Source: Paracoccaceae bacterium | Lineage (GTDB): Bacteria; Pseudomonadota; Alphaproteobacteria; Rhodobacterales; Rhodobacteraceae | Length of the DNA: 64,000 nucleotides | Assembly (NCBI GenBank): GCA_018222585.1 | Contig: JAAFAB010000002.1 | Location: forward strand, 682,001 to 746,000 | Direction of reading: 5' to 3' | Part shown: positions 45,884-54,395 of the stretch, piece after piece | Layout: each line of letters begins with the position of its first letter | Numbering within the stretch: position 1 is the first letter of the stretch | Position numbers and translations under genes: made by a program | The notes under the pieces: generated by a model | What the model was told of the DNA's origin: nothing | The model's input: only the letters and a program-made list of their open reading frames with translations | Database searches by the model: none

Positions 45884-46567
45884 ATGTCAGATATCGGGCT
45901 AAGCAGAATTGAGCAGCAGCCGACCACGCTGCGGGATGTCGTCCTGGAGAGGCTCCGGGACGCCATCATTGGTGGGGTCTTCAAGCCGGGCGACCGTCTG
46001 GTCGAAAGGGTGCTGTGCGAGCAACTGGGCGTCTCTCGCACGGTGGTGCGCGAGACATTGCGCTACCTCGATGCCGAGGGCCTGGTGACCCATGTCCCGA
46101 ACCGTGGGCCGATGGTTGCGGAGATGAGTTGGGAGGATGCGCAGCAGATCTATGACATCCGTCTGAAGCTTGAGACGGATGCCGCCATGGCTTGCGCACG
46201 CAACATGACACCAGATCTGGAACGGCGGCTGAAAGCGGCCCTGGCCGATCTGCAGAACGCCGGGCAAGATCAGGCCCCGGGCGCGCTATTCAAGGCCGCA
46301 ACGCAATTCTATGCGCTGATCTTCGAGGGCGCTCGGCATAACATCGCATGGGAAATCGTGCAGAGGCTGAATGGTCGTATCTCTCGTCTGCGTATCCTGA
46401 CCCTGACCAGTGACAATCGGGAGCTCCCGGGGCCTGTGCATATGCAGGCGATCTGCACGGCGATTATCGATCGCGATCCCGACGCCGCGCTCGCGGCGGT
46501 GACCGAGCACTTGCATGAGGCGAAGCTGATCGCCCGTCAGCTTCTATTGGACGACAAGTCCGTGTGA
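45884..46567 (+). CDS. GntR family transcriptional regulator (FCD subfamily), probable operon regulator
   Basis: 227 aa. HTH: LRDAIIGGVFKPGDRLVERV and LGVSRTVVRETLRYLDAEGL; FCD ligand-binding domain follows with helices around YDIRLKLETDAAMACAR and FYALIFEGARHNIAWEIVQ. Divergent from the seven-gene catabolic operon, so it most likely responds to the imported compound. A GTG two codons upstream (45878) is an alternative start; neither has a strong ribosome site. The gene is followed at once by an IS remnant. Confidence 0.88.
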   Translation: MSDIGLSRIEQQPTTLRDVVLERLRDAIIGGVFKPGDRLVERVLCEQLGVSRTVVRETLRYLDAEGLVTHVPNRGPMVAEMSWEDAQQIYDIRLKLETDAAMACARNMTPDLERRLKAALADLQNAGQDQAPGALFKAATQFYALIFEGARHNIAWEIVQRLNGRISRLRILTLTSDNRELPGPVHMQAICTAIIDRDPDAALAAVTEHLHEAKLIARQLLLDDKSV

Positions 46568-46585
46568 TGGTGCCTGGGGCTGCAT

Positions 46586-46901
46586 GGCTCTGTTGCACAA
46601 ATCCCGTGGAGGGATTCATATCGTGAATCCAGCGTGGTAGCTGGCTGGCACGAGCAGACCGACGCCCCCGACCTACAAGACCAGGACCTGGCCATCCTGC
46701 AATGAAGCGCCCAAGCGCGGTGGCTCACTGACGATCTGGTTCGACCCCGAGATGAGCTGGGAGGCCGCGCCGACCGGCAGGCGCGGTCGCCAGCAGAGCC
46801 ATAGCGACGCCGCGATTCAGACCTGCCTTTCGATGAAGGTGTTGTTCGGTATGGCTCTGCGACAGAGGACCGGGTTCGTCGAGAGCCCGTTGCGCTTGGT
46901 C
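46586..46901 (+). mobile_element. IS5-family (IS903-like) remnant, terminal inverted repeat plus 5' half
   Basis: Starts with the terminal repeat GGCTCTGTTGCACAAA (46586-46601), the same sequence as at 38751. The transposase N-terminal half follows on the plus strand and stops matching at about 46901, where the right part is lost. Orientation is opposite to the remnant at 38751-39240. Confidence 0.8.
46668..46901 (+). pseudogene. IS5-family transposase, N-terminal fragment
   Basis: Reads PTYKTRTWPSCNEAPKRGGS, LTIWFDPEMSWEAAPTGRRG and RQQSHSDAAIQTCLSMKVLF ... MALRQRTGFVESPLRLV, the conserved start of IS5/IS903-type transposases, then leaves the family sequence. There is no start codon in frame at the expected place and the catalytic core is absent. 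The 46902-46995 stretch up to the AraC gene stop has no feature I can name. Confidence 0.85.
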
Positions 46902-46995
46902 ATGGCCCTCCAGTCAGGGCACCGGGAAGAGAGCCGGGAGCGGCGCGCTGCCTCTCTGCAGGCAGGACCTTGTCGGAATGCCGCGAATGTCCGCG

Positions 46996-48084
46996 TCAGC
47001 TGCGCCTGGTGCCGAGCGGTACATGGGCTTCGGACGGGGCGCTGGAAGGGGCTTGCCGGTCCGGCGTGTCCGGTGACCGCGCGGGCTGTTCTTGCCGCCA
47101 GGCGGAGGGGGTCTGGCCGGTGACCCGCATGAATTCCCGGTTGAAATTCGACTTGGTGGCAAATCCGGCCGCCAGGGAAATGTCGAGTATCGTCGCATCG
47201 GTGGCCCTCAGCAGGCGGCAGGCTTCGGCGATCCGGAAGTCGTTGACGAACTGGGACAGGTTCAGACCGGTGACCCGATTGACGGCCATCGACACGCTGC
47301 GGTCCGGCAGGTGCAACCGTCGCGCCAGCTTGCGCAGGCTGAGGTCCGCGTGGCGGTGCAGGCCCTCGGCCCTGATCAATGCGGTCAGACGGGCGACGAT
47401 CGCCGTGTCGTCTTCTGTCGGGCCAGTTGGCCGAACCACCTGGTCGGACTCGGGTTCTGCCCCGGCGGAGGAGCGGCCGCGGGTCGCAGACAGGCCGATG
47501 ACGACTGCGAACAGGGTCTGCATGATGGTCACGACCAGTCCGGCCGAGGTCCCCCCGGTGCGGATGAAGTCGGCAATCAGGTAGATATCCGTCACGCCCG
47601 AGGCCACCAGTGCTGCCCCCGTCAGTCGCGACGCCACGACCGCGCCGGGCGCATCTGCCAGGCGCGACAGTGGCAAGGCGTCGCTGCCACCGCGTGACAC
47701 CCACAGCAGGTGCAGGCCGAATCCGATGTAGGTTGCGGGGATGGCCGCGTCCGCCAGCGCAGGCAGCATCAGCCAGATCGCCCAATTCAGGGCCACGACG
47801 CCGACAGGCCAAAGTCTGCGCCCGCGCGGCATATGCGTCAGCGCGCCATAGGCGAGATACACGAGGACCGGCAGACAGGGAGCCAGCAAGGCAATCGGCG
47901 CCGCAGCCCAGGCAAGCGCGTAGCCCCAGCGGAGGCACAGCAGCAGCGATTGCACGGCATAGACGGCGACGACCGCGGCAAAGAGCCGGTGTGCGGCGAG
48001 GCTCATGTCGCGCGTTCGGATCAGGTGGATCAGCGCGCAGGTCAGGGCGAGGGTCGCGAAAAGCGGCAGTGGCACGAACAGCAT
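46996..48084 (-). CDS. Membrane-anchored AraC family transcriptional regulator
   Basis: 362 aa. The N-terminal about 200 residues contain about six or seven hydrophobic helices (LFVPLPLFATLALTCALIHL, LFAAVVAVYAVQSLLLCL, APIALLAPCLPVLVYLAYGA, VVALNWAIWLMLPALA and others). The C-terminal about 110 residues are an AraC-type double HTH (LSLRKLARRLHLPDRSVSMA and ILDISLAAGFATKSNFNREF, TGQTPSAWR). Such proteins sense a signal in or across the membrane. It is divergent from a hydrolase gene across a spacer with a perfect direct repeat, a likely binding site. Confidence 0.9.
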   Translation of the reverse strand: MLFVPLPLFATLALTCALIHLIRTRDMSLAAHRLFAAVVAVYAVQSLLLCLRWGYALAWAAAPIALLAPCLPVLVYLAYGALTHMPRGRRLWPVGVVALNWAIWLMLPALADAAIPATYIGFGLHLLWVSRGGSDALPLSRLADAPGAVVASRLTGAALVASGVTDIYLIADFIRTGGTSAGLVVTIMQTLFAVVIGLSATRGRSSAGAEPESDQVVRPTGPTEDDTAIVARLTALIRAEGLHRHADLSLRKLARRLHLPDRSVSMAVNRVTGLNLSQFVNDFRIAEACRLLRATDATILDISLAAGFATKSNFNREFMRVTGQTPSAWRQEQPARSPDTPDRQAPSSAPSEAHVPLGTRRS

Positions 48085-48126
48085 TGCAGGCAGTCCCGGG
48101 GTCTGGTGGGCCTCGTCCTATCCTCG

Positions 48127-48164
48127 ATCGCGTTTCAGGACGACCTTAATCGCGTTTCAGGACG
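48127..48164. promoter_or_regulatory. Tandem 16-bp direct repeat, candidate AraC operator
   Basis: ATCGCGTTTCAGGACG occurs at 48127-48142 and again at 48149-48164 without mismatch, start to start 22 bp, i.e. two helical turns. Direct repeats on one DNA face are the usual binding mode of AraC-family dimers. It lies between the divergent araC-type gene (start 48084) and the hydrolase gene (start 48227). Confidence 0.7.
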
Positions 48165-48226
48165 CCGGCACAGCGGGAAAGTCCCAGCGTGATCCCCATC
48201 CCGCGCCGCCCTGAAAGGATCCCGAG

Positions 48227-49312
48227 ATGATCTCTCTCGCATCATTGCTGAAAACCGCCTCGATCGCCGCCGTGCTGGTGCTGGGGGGCTGGGGCACGTT
48301 CCATTTGACCCGCCCCGCCTATGCGGGGCACGCGGGGATCGCCTACGGGACGGCGCTTGCGCCGGCGCGAGACGATGATGTCGCCTTTCACATCTGGTAT
48401 CCCGCAAGTCCGGGCGGGCGCGCCGTGACGGTGGGGGGCAACGGTGTCTTTCACGGCACGCCGGCCGGCCTGCGCGCACCGCATCTGCCGGGACGTTTTC
48501 CGTTGGTCGTCATCTCGCACGGTGCCGGCGGAAACGCGGGCCAGTTCGGCTGGATCGCGAAGGCGCTGGCCGAGGCCGGTCTCGTCGTGATCCTGCCCAA
48601 CCACCCGGGCACCACGACGGGAAATGCCTCGGCGGTCGCGGCCCTGCGGGTCTGGGAGCGTCCGCAGGACATCACCGCCGTTCTGGACGAGATCGCCGCC
48701 CATCCCGGCAAGTATCCCTACATCGACATGGAACGCGTCGCGGCACTCGGGTTCTCGGCGGGCGGCTACACCGCCATGGCGCTGGCCGGCGCCCGGGTCG
48801 ATCCCGCGCGGCTGACGTCCTATTGCGCCGGTGGCGATCACGGCATGTCGGACTGCGCCTTCCTGGCCCATTTCGGCGTTGACCCGCGCGACTTCGACCT
48901 TTCTGCCGCCGCGCAGGATCTGACGGATCCCCGTATCCGCACCACGGTCGTCATCGACCCGGGCATCGTCGAAACCCTGACAGCCGAAAGCCTGTCGTCC
49001 ATCCATGTGCCGATGGCGGTGATCAACCTGGGGGACCCCGGAACGGTCCCCCGTGGCGTGGACGCCAGGGCGGCGGCGGCCCTGATCCCGGGCGCCACCT
49101 TCCTCGCGGTGGAGGATGCGCTCCACTTCAGTTTCCTGGCAGAATGCAAACCGGGAGGGGCCGCAATCCTGCGCGACGAGAACGAGCCGGACCCCCTGTG
49201 CGATGACGCGGGCGGACGCCGGCGGGACGACATCCACCGCGAGCTGCGCGAGATCATCATCACCTACCTGGCGGACCGGTTCGGGCCGCTCCCGGACAGA
49301 CCCGGGCCCTGA
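48227..49312 (+). CDS. Exported alpha/beta hydrolase (PAF-acetylhydrolase/dienelactone hydrolase-like)
   Basis: 361 aa with an N-terminal membrane or signal segment (residues 8-28, LKTASIAAVLVLGGWGTFHL). The hydrolase fold shows FPLVVISHGAGGNAGQFGWI (oxyanion region), LGFSAGGYTAMALAG (nucleophile Ser) and DALHFSFL (His), the pattern of the platelet-activating-factor acetylhydrolase-like group. Several Cys (YCAGGDHGMSDCAFL) could bond in the periplasm. AAAGGATCCCGAG precedes the ATG. It is probably the target of the divergent AraC regulator. Confidence 0.82.
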   Translation: MISLASLLKTASIAAVLVLGGWGTFHLTRPAYAGHAGIAYGTALAPARDDDVAFHIWYPASPGGRAVTVGGNGVFHGTPAGLRAPHLPGRFPLVVISHGAGGNAGQFGWIAKALAEAGLVVILPNHPGTTTGNASAVAALRVWERPQDITAVLDEIAAHPGKYPYIDMERVAALGFSAGGYTAMALAGARVDPARLTSYCAGGDHGMSDCAFLAHFGVDPRDFDLSAAAQDLTDPRIRTTVVIDPGIVETLTAESLSSIHVPMAVINLGDPGTVPRGVDARAAAALIPGATFLAVEDALHFSFLAECKPGGAAILRDENEPDPLCDDAGGRRRDDIHRELREIIITYLADRFGPLPDRPGP

Positions 49313-49419
49313 GACGTCGGCCCGGCCCTGGGCGACCAGAGCGTCAGGGGACCGGCAAGGTCACCCAGATAGGCGCAGGCCGGCCGGGGTCCCGTGGCCC
49401 TGTCAATCGCGGCGGAGCG

Positions 49420-50364
49420 TTATTCAGCCTCTGCCGGTGCGGCGAGGAAGCGGCTGAAGAACCGGTCCAGCTTGTCGACCGCCTCATCGATGAATGGCGG
49501 CTTGTCGTACATGTCGTAGTGCCCCGCACCCTCGACAACGTGGAAGTCGTGGGACGCCGGAGCCATGGCAAAGAGCGCCTCGCCATCATCGTAGGAGGGG
49601 GTGGTGCCCTTGCGGCCACCGACGATGACCTGCAGCGGCTGGACCAGCAGGTCGGGGACCAGGTGGAAGGCGTCGAAGCCGATCATCGGGGCAAGGCTGG
49701 TATAGTAGTACCGGTTCGTCGAGTGCTCATTATAGCCCCGGGGGGTGCGATAGAATTCGACGGCGTCCAGGACATCGCGGTCCGTGATGCCCGCCGCATG
49801 TGCCTCTTCAAGACTGTCCGGGATCCAGGGCTCACGCTTTTGTCCGGCGCCTCGGGCTTCGGCGGTGCGTTGTGCGCCGACGGCTTCCAGCATGTCATGA
49901 ATGGCTTCTCGCCCGGCGGCGCGGCGCGCCCGCCCGATATTCACCGGGACCACCGTGGCCAAGGCCTTCACCCGGTATTCGGTTGATGCCGCAGCGACCG
50001 CATAGCCGCCGCCGGCACATATTCCGAGAAGGCCGAGACGCTCGGCGTCGACGAAGGGCAGGGTCGTCAGGTGGTCCACGGCACAGCGGATGTCCTCTGT
50101 CCGGACGGAAGGTATCTCCTGATCCCGGGGCTCGCCGCCGCTCTGACCCTGAAACGAGGGGTCGAAGGTCAAGGTGACAAAACCGCGTTCGGTCAGGCGC
50201 CGCGCATAGTTGGCGCCGATTTGCTCCTTCACGCTGCTGCCGGGGGTGGCGAGGACGACCGCCGCGCGGGGAGCTCCGCTGTCACTGTCATCTGGGCGCC
50301 ACAGGTGCCCGGCGAGTTGAGTGTTTCCATTGTTGAACGTGATATCGTGGCGAGTGGCAGGCAT
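49420..50364 (-). CDS. Alpha/beta hydrolase with Cys at the nucleophile position
   Basis: 314 aa soluble protein. The elbow reads LGICAGGGYAVAAA, placing Cys where most relatives have Ser, as in dienelactone hydrolases. Other motifs are VVLATPGSSVKEQIGANYAR, TLTFDPSFQGQSGG and the His in EGAGHYDMYDKP. It resembles the YcjY/DeoC-neighbour group of broad hydrolases; substrate unknown. ATG 50364 (MPATRHDITF) is the family-like start; the extension to 50433 is not supported. The 358-bp gap to the next gene (50365-50722) shows no supportable gene. Confidence 0.8.
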   Translation of the reverse strand: MPATRHDITFNNGNTQLAGHLWRPDDSDSGAPRAAVVLATPGSSVKEQIGANYARRLTERGFVTLTFDPSFQGQSGGEPRDQEIPSVRTEDIRCAVDHLTTLPFVDAERLGLLGICAGGGYAVAAASTEYRVKALATVVPVNIGRARRAAGREAIHDMLEAVGAQRTAEARGAGQKREPWIPDSLEEAHAAGITDRDVLDAVEFYRTPRGYNEHSTNRYYYTSLAPMIGFDAFHLVPDLLVQPLQVIVGGRKGTTPSYDDGEALFAMAPASHDFHVVEGAGHYDMYDKPPFIDEAVDKLDRFFSRFLAAPAEAE

Positions 50365-50722
50365 TTTCGGTCCAGTCAGGTCGGCGTGCGTTCCGGGCAA
50401 AGGGGGAGGGCGGCTTTGCAGAAACCGGAACAACTTGAAATGACGCGTTTTTGCGGGAAGATCCCTGCAGAGACCTATGGAGCGGGGATGGTGGTTTCAA
50501 TACCTTGGCCCTGCCCATCCCGGGGGCATCCGGCCACGCCGCGCCGCGCCGCGCTGGCGGCTGCCCATTGGCTTTCTTCCGGGGACACGTCGGGACGCGG
50601 GGCGAGGGTGGGTGCCGGATCGGTTGCCTCTCCCCGATCATCCGGCGCCGCAACTTTTGCCGATTCCGGTTACCGTTCGGAAACGTCTTCCCAACATCCC
50701 GCATTCATGCACAGTGACCTTC

Positions 50723-51817
50723 ATGTTTCAGGGACAGCTGCCAATTTGGAAAATCAGGCGTGAGCTGCGACGGTTTCCCGTCAGCTTCGCCAGCAAGGCG
50801 CGGGCCGCTTTCGGGCCGCTGAACCGCATCGGGCACGACCTGACCGCGCATCGGACGGTGACCGTCTCACCCGGTGATCGCGCGGCCACCAGCGAGCCGG
50901 TGGTGCTGTTGATCTACCAGCCCCGGGGGCTGCTGGAGTCGACCTTCTCGATGCTGCGGCACCTGGTGGAGAATGGGCTGTCGGTGATCCTGGTGGCCAA
51001 TCATCCGCTGGACGAGACGATGCTGCGCGACCTCAGGCCCTGGTGCCACAGGATGATCGCGCGCCCCAACATCGGGTATGACTTCGGGGGCTACCGCGAC
51101 GGTATCCTGCATGTGCTGCGCGAGATGCCAGGGGCCGAACGGCTGTTCATGCTCAATGACAGCAACTGGTATCCGATCCGCCCCGACTGCGGGCTGATCG
51201 ATGCGGCGCGCAGCGCGCCCGAAAATATCTACGGGATCTACCAGACCCACGCCGCGACGCGCCCCGAGGACCTGCACGTCCACTCCTACTTCTACCGTTT
51301 CGACGGGACGCTCCTGCACAGCCGGGACTTCCGGCGGTACTGGCGGAAAATGCCGCTGATCAACGAGAAGCGGCTGGTGATCCGCTACCGCGAAGTCGGC
51401 ATGAGCAAGCATTTCATGGCGCTCGGCTACACGTTGGGAAGCTATCACACCAGCGACAACCTTGCCGAAGCGCTGATGGCGCTCAGCGACGAGGACATGG
51501 AGGCAGAGATCCATTTCCTCTTCGATGCGAAGTTCTTCAGGACCTCGGCGGATGTCGAGCCGGGGTTGCGGGACGATCTGCTGGCCCTGCACCGGCAGGA
51601 TCGCGGGCGCCTCGTCGATTATCTGATGAAACGGCACCTCGGCACGCTCTACCTGGCCCATCATCCGGCGCTGTTCCTGCAGGCCCTTGGCGCGCCGGTT
51701 CTGAAGAAGAACCGTGACCACGAGTTCAAGGTCATGCGGCAGGCGATCCGGGAGGGTACGCTCGGCGCCGATCTCCTGCCGGAAGTGCGGCGGGAACTGC
51801 TGGGCTGGGACGGCTAG
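50723..51817 (+). CDS. Rhamnan synthesis protein F-like (RgpF) family protein
   Basis: 364 aa. The body matches the RgpF domain used in polysaccharide rhamnosyl transfer: SEPVVLLIYQPRGLLESTFS, GLSVILVANHPLD, the PNIGYDFGGYRDGI motif, LFMLNDSNWYPI, and YGIYQTH...HVHSYFYRFDG. The reading frame is open far upstream, but ATG 50723 gives a sensible N-terminus (MFQGQLPIWKIRRELRR). There are no other polysaccharide genes beside it, so its glycan is unknown. Confidence 0.78.
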   Translation: MFQGQLPIWKIRRELRRFPVSFASKARAAFGPLNRIGHDLTAHRTVTVSPGDRAATSEPVVLLIYQPRGLLESTFSMLRHLVENGLSVILVANHPLDETMLRDLRPWCHRMIARPNIGYDFGGYRDGILHVLREMPGAERLFMLNDSNWYPIRPDCGLIDAARSAPENIYGIYQTHAATRPEDLHVHSYFYRFDGTLLHSRDFRRYWRKMPLINEKRLVIRYREVGMSKHFMALGYTLGSYHTSDNLAEALMALSDEDMEAEIHFLFDAKFFRTSADVEPGLRDDLLALHRQDRGRLVDYLMKRHLGTLYLAHHPALFLQALGAPVLKKNRDHEFKVMRQAIREGTLGADLLPEVRRELLGWDG

Positions 51818-51932
51818 GCCGCGGCCCGGGACGCCGGGCTGGACATCCGGGCAGGCTTCGGTGCCAATGGCGTCCCGGCGGGCCGATACGGTGGCCGCCG
51901 CCCGACCCAAGCCCGACCCAAGGAGGAGAGTC

Positions 51933-53443
51933 ATGGCAAACCCGCTTTATGATACGCTTTTCGGCTGCCATCGCGGCAGCGGCAGGACCTTCCTTGTCCG
52001 TCCCGACGGCACGGCAATGAGCTATGACGATTTCCTCGACCTCGCCGCGCGCTACGCTCATGCGCTCAGTGCGCTGGAGCTTGCGCCCGGTGACCGGCTG
52101 GCGCTGCAGGTGGAAAAATCCCCCGAGGCACTGGCCCTCTATGCGGCCTGCGTCCAGGTGGGGGTGATCATCCTGCCGCTGAACACCGCCTATACCGGTG
52201 CGGAACTGGCCTATTTCGTCGAGAACTCCGGTGCCCGGCTGCTGGTCGGCGATCCTGCCGACGACGCCGAACTGGCGCCCATGGCCGAGGCGTTCGGGGC
52301 GCGGTTCCTGACCCTTGATGCGGCGGGGCAGGGCAGTTTTGCCGACCTTGCCGCCGGGCAGCCGTCGGATTTCGCCACGGTGGCGCGCGACAGGGACGAT
52401 CTGGCGGCCTTCCTCTACACCTCGGGCACGACGGGGCGCTCCAAGGGCGCGATGATGACGCAGGAGAACCTGCTGTCGAACGCGTTGACCCTGGTCGACC
52501 TCTGGCGGTTCACCGAAGACGACGTGCTGCTGCACGCCCTGCCGATCTTCCACACCCACGGCCTGTTCGTGGCCACCAACGTGGTGCTGGCGGCCGGTGC
52601 CTCGATGATCTTCCTGCCGAAGTTCGACCTGGAGGAGGTGCTGCGGCGGCTGCCGCAGGCGAGCAGCATGATGGGGTGCCGACCTTCTACACCCGCCTGC
52701 TGGGCGATCCGCGCTTCGGTCGCGACCTGGCCGGTCACATGCGGCTGTTCATCTCGGGCTCGGCGCCGCTGCTGGCCGAGACGCACCGCGACTTCGAGGC
52801 CCGTACCGGCCACCGCATCCTGGAACGCTACGGGATGACCGAGACCAACATGAACACCTCGAACCCCTATGACGGCGAGCGCCGCGCCGGCACCGTGGGC
52901 CTCCCGCTGCCGGGGGTGGAGCTGAAGGTGACCGATCCGGCGACCGGCGCCGAGCTGGCGCGCGGCGAGGTCGGCCAGATCGAGGTGCGCGGCGCCAATG
53001 TCTTCAAGGGGTACTGGCAGATGCCGGAAAAGACCGCCGCCGAGCTGCGCGGGGACGGTTTCTTCATCACCGGCGACCTCGGCGTGCAGGACGGTGAGGG
53101 CTATGTCACCATCGTGGGGCGCGGCAAGGACCTGATCATCTCGGGCGGCTACAACATCTATCCGAAGGAAATCGAGCTGGTGCTGGATGACCAGCCCGGG
53201 GTGCTGGAAAGCGCGGTGATCGGCGTCGCCCATCCCGACATGGGCGAGGGCGTGGTGGCCGTGCTGGTGCCCTCGGGCGAGGGCCCCGACATCGCCGCCA
53301 TCGAGGCCGAGGTGAGCCGTGCGCTGGCCCGCTTCAAGCATCCCCGCCGCTACGTGACCCTGCCCGAGTTGCCACGCAACACCATGGGCAAGGTGCAGAA
53401 GAACGCGCTGCGGACGCAGTTCGCCGATCTCCTGAGCGACTGA
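51933..53443 (+). pseudogene. matB: Malonyl-CoA synthetase gene interrupted by a -1 frameshift
   Basis: Two frames together give one complete ANL ligase of about 503 aa. The first (from ATG 51933, after AGGAGGAGAGTC) has FLYTSGTTGRSKGAMMTQEN and LPIFHTHGLFVATNVVLAAG, typical of malonyl-CoA synthetase, and breaks after QASSMMG. The second resumes with VPTFYTRLLGDPRFGRDLAG ... RYGMTETNMNTSNPYDGERR ... GRGKDLIISGGYNIYPKEIE ... NTMGKVQKNALR. Restoring one G in the run 52673-52676 would rejoin them. Malonate activation would have been its role. It may be a true recent null allele or a base-calling error in a G run. Confidence 0.85.
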
Positions 53444-53463
53444 CGGATGGCTGGAAAAAGTAG

Positions 53464-53495
53464 GGCGCCGGAGACGGGGGACAGTCTCCGGCGCC
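53464..53495 (+). terminator. Terminator-like hairpin after matB
   Basis: GGCGCCGGAGAC-GGGGGACA-GTCTCCGGCGCC, a perfect 12-bp stem 20 bp after the matB stop. No T run follows. Confidence 0.55.
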
Positions 53496-53630
53496 AATGG
53501 CCCGTCACGAGGTAAATGCACGAGCCGATGTCCGATGCGAGGGGTGTCGGGGGACAGATACATCGGTCGAAAGGCTAACGGCGCTGCCTGCCCGTTGGTT
53601 CCGAAAAAATCGTACGAGGGCGAAGTTTTT

Positions 53631-54395
53631 TCACCGGCCCCCGATCCGCTCCCTGAGGTCGCGCAGGCTGTCGGGCATCCGGTCGACCTGTGCCATCTGA
53701 TCCGCGCCCGTGGTGCGGGCGGCAGCGGCATGGACGAGGGCGCGGAAAAGGCGCCTCTGGCGGCGGGCATAGATCAGGTGTTCGGGGTGCCACTGGACGC
53801 CGAGGGCGAAGGGCGCGGCGGTGCTTTCCAGGGCCTGCGGCATCCCGGCCTCGTCCCGCGCCGAGATCTTCAGGCCCTCGCCCAGGCTGGCGACGGCCTG
53901 GCTGTGCAGGGCGTTGACCTTCATCGGGCGGGTGCCGGCGATATCGGCCAGCCGGGTGCCGGGGCGGATGCTGACGCGGCGGCGGGGCAGGATGGTGCGG
54001 TAGCGGCGCGAGGCGAAGACCTCGAAGGCGTTCTGGTGCAGGGTGCCGCCCAGGACGACGTTCAGCATCTGCGCCCCGCGACAGATGCCCAGCACCGGCA
54101 GGCCCCGGGCGCGGGCGGCCTCGATCACGCCGGCTTCCATGCGATCACGGTCATGGTCCAGCACCACCTCGGCGCGCAGCTCTCCGCCGTAGAGGGTGGG
54201 GGCGATGTCGTCGCCGCCGCCGATCACCACGCCGTCGACCGCCGAGAGGTCGACCTCGTCGCGGTCGATCCAGCGCAGGGCACGGGCCCCGGCCAGGGCC
54301 AGGTTCAGCCGGATCAGCGGGAAGATCCGCCAGGCGGAACGGCGTGACACGGTGACGCCGATCACCGGGCGGCGCGGGGCGCGGGAAGGTTTCAT
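53631..54395 (-). CDS. Class-I glutamine amidotransferase / gamma-glutamyl hydrolase-like protein (peptidase C26)
   Basis: 254 aa. Start region RRPVIGVTVSRR, VDGVVIGGGDDIAPTLYGGE, nucleophile elbow LGICRGAQMLNVVLGG, and His-Glu pair in LGVQWHPEHLIYA complete a Cys-His-Glu triad. This is the PuuD-like gamma-glutamyl-GABA hydrolase type. Its ATG overlaps the amidoligase stop by 4 bp, so the two act together; it could cleave gamma-glutamyl or similar amides, or supply ammonia. Cytoplasmic. The specific substrate is unknown. Confidence 0.85.
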   Translation of the reverse strand: MKPSRAPRRPVIGVTVSRRSAWRIFPLIRLNLALAGARALRWIDRDEVDLSAVDGVVIGGGDDIAPTLYGGELRAEVVLDHDRDRMEAGVIEAARARGLPVLGICRGAQMLNVVLGGTLHQNAFEVFASRRYRTILPRRRVSIRPGTRLADIAGTRPMKVNALHSQAVASLGEGLKISARDEAGMPQALESTAAPFALGVQWHPEHLIYARRQRRLFRALVHAAAARTTGADQMAQVDRMPDSLRDLRERIGGR

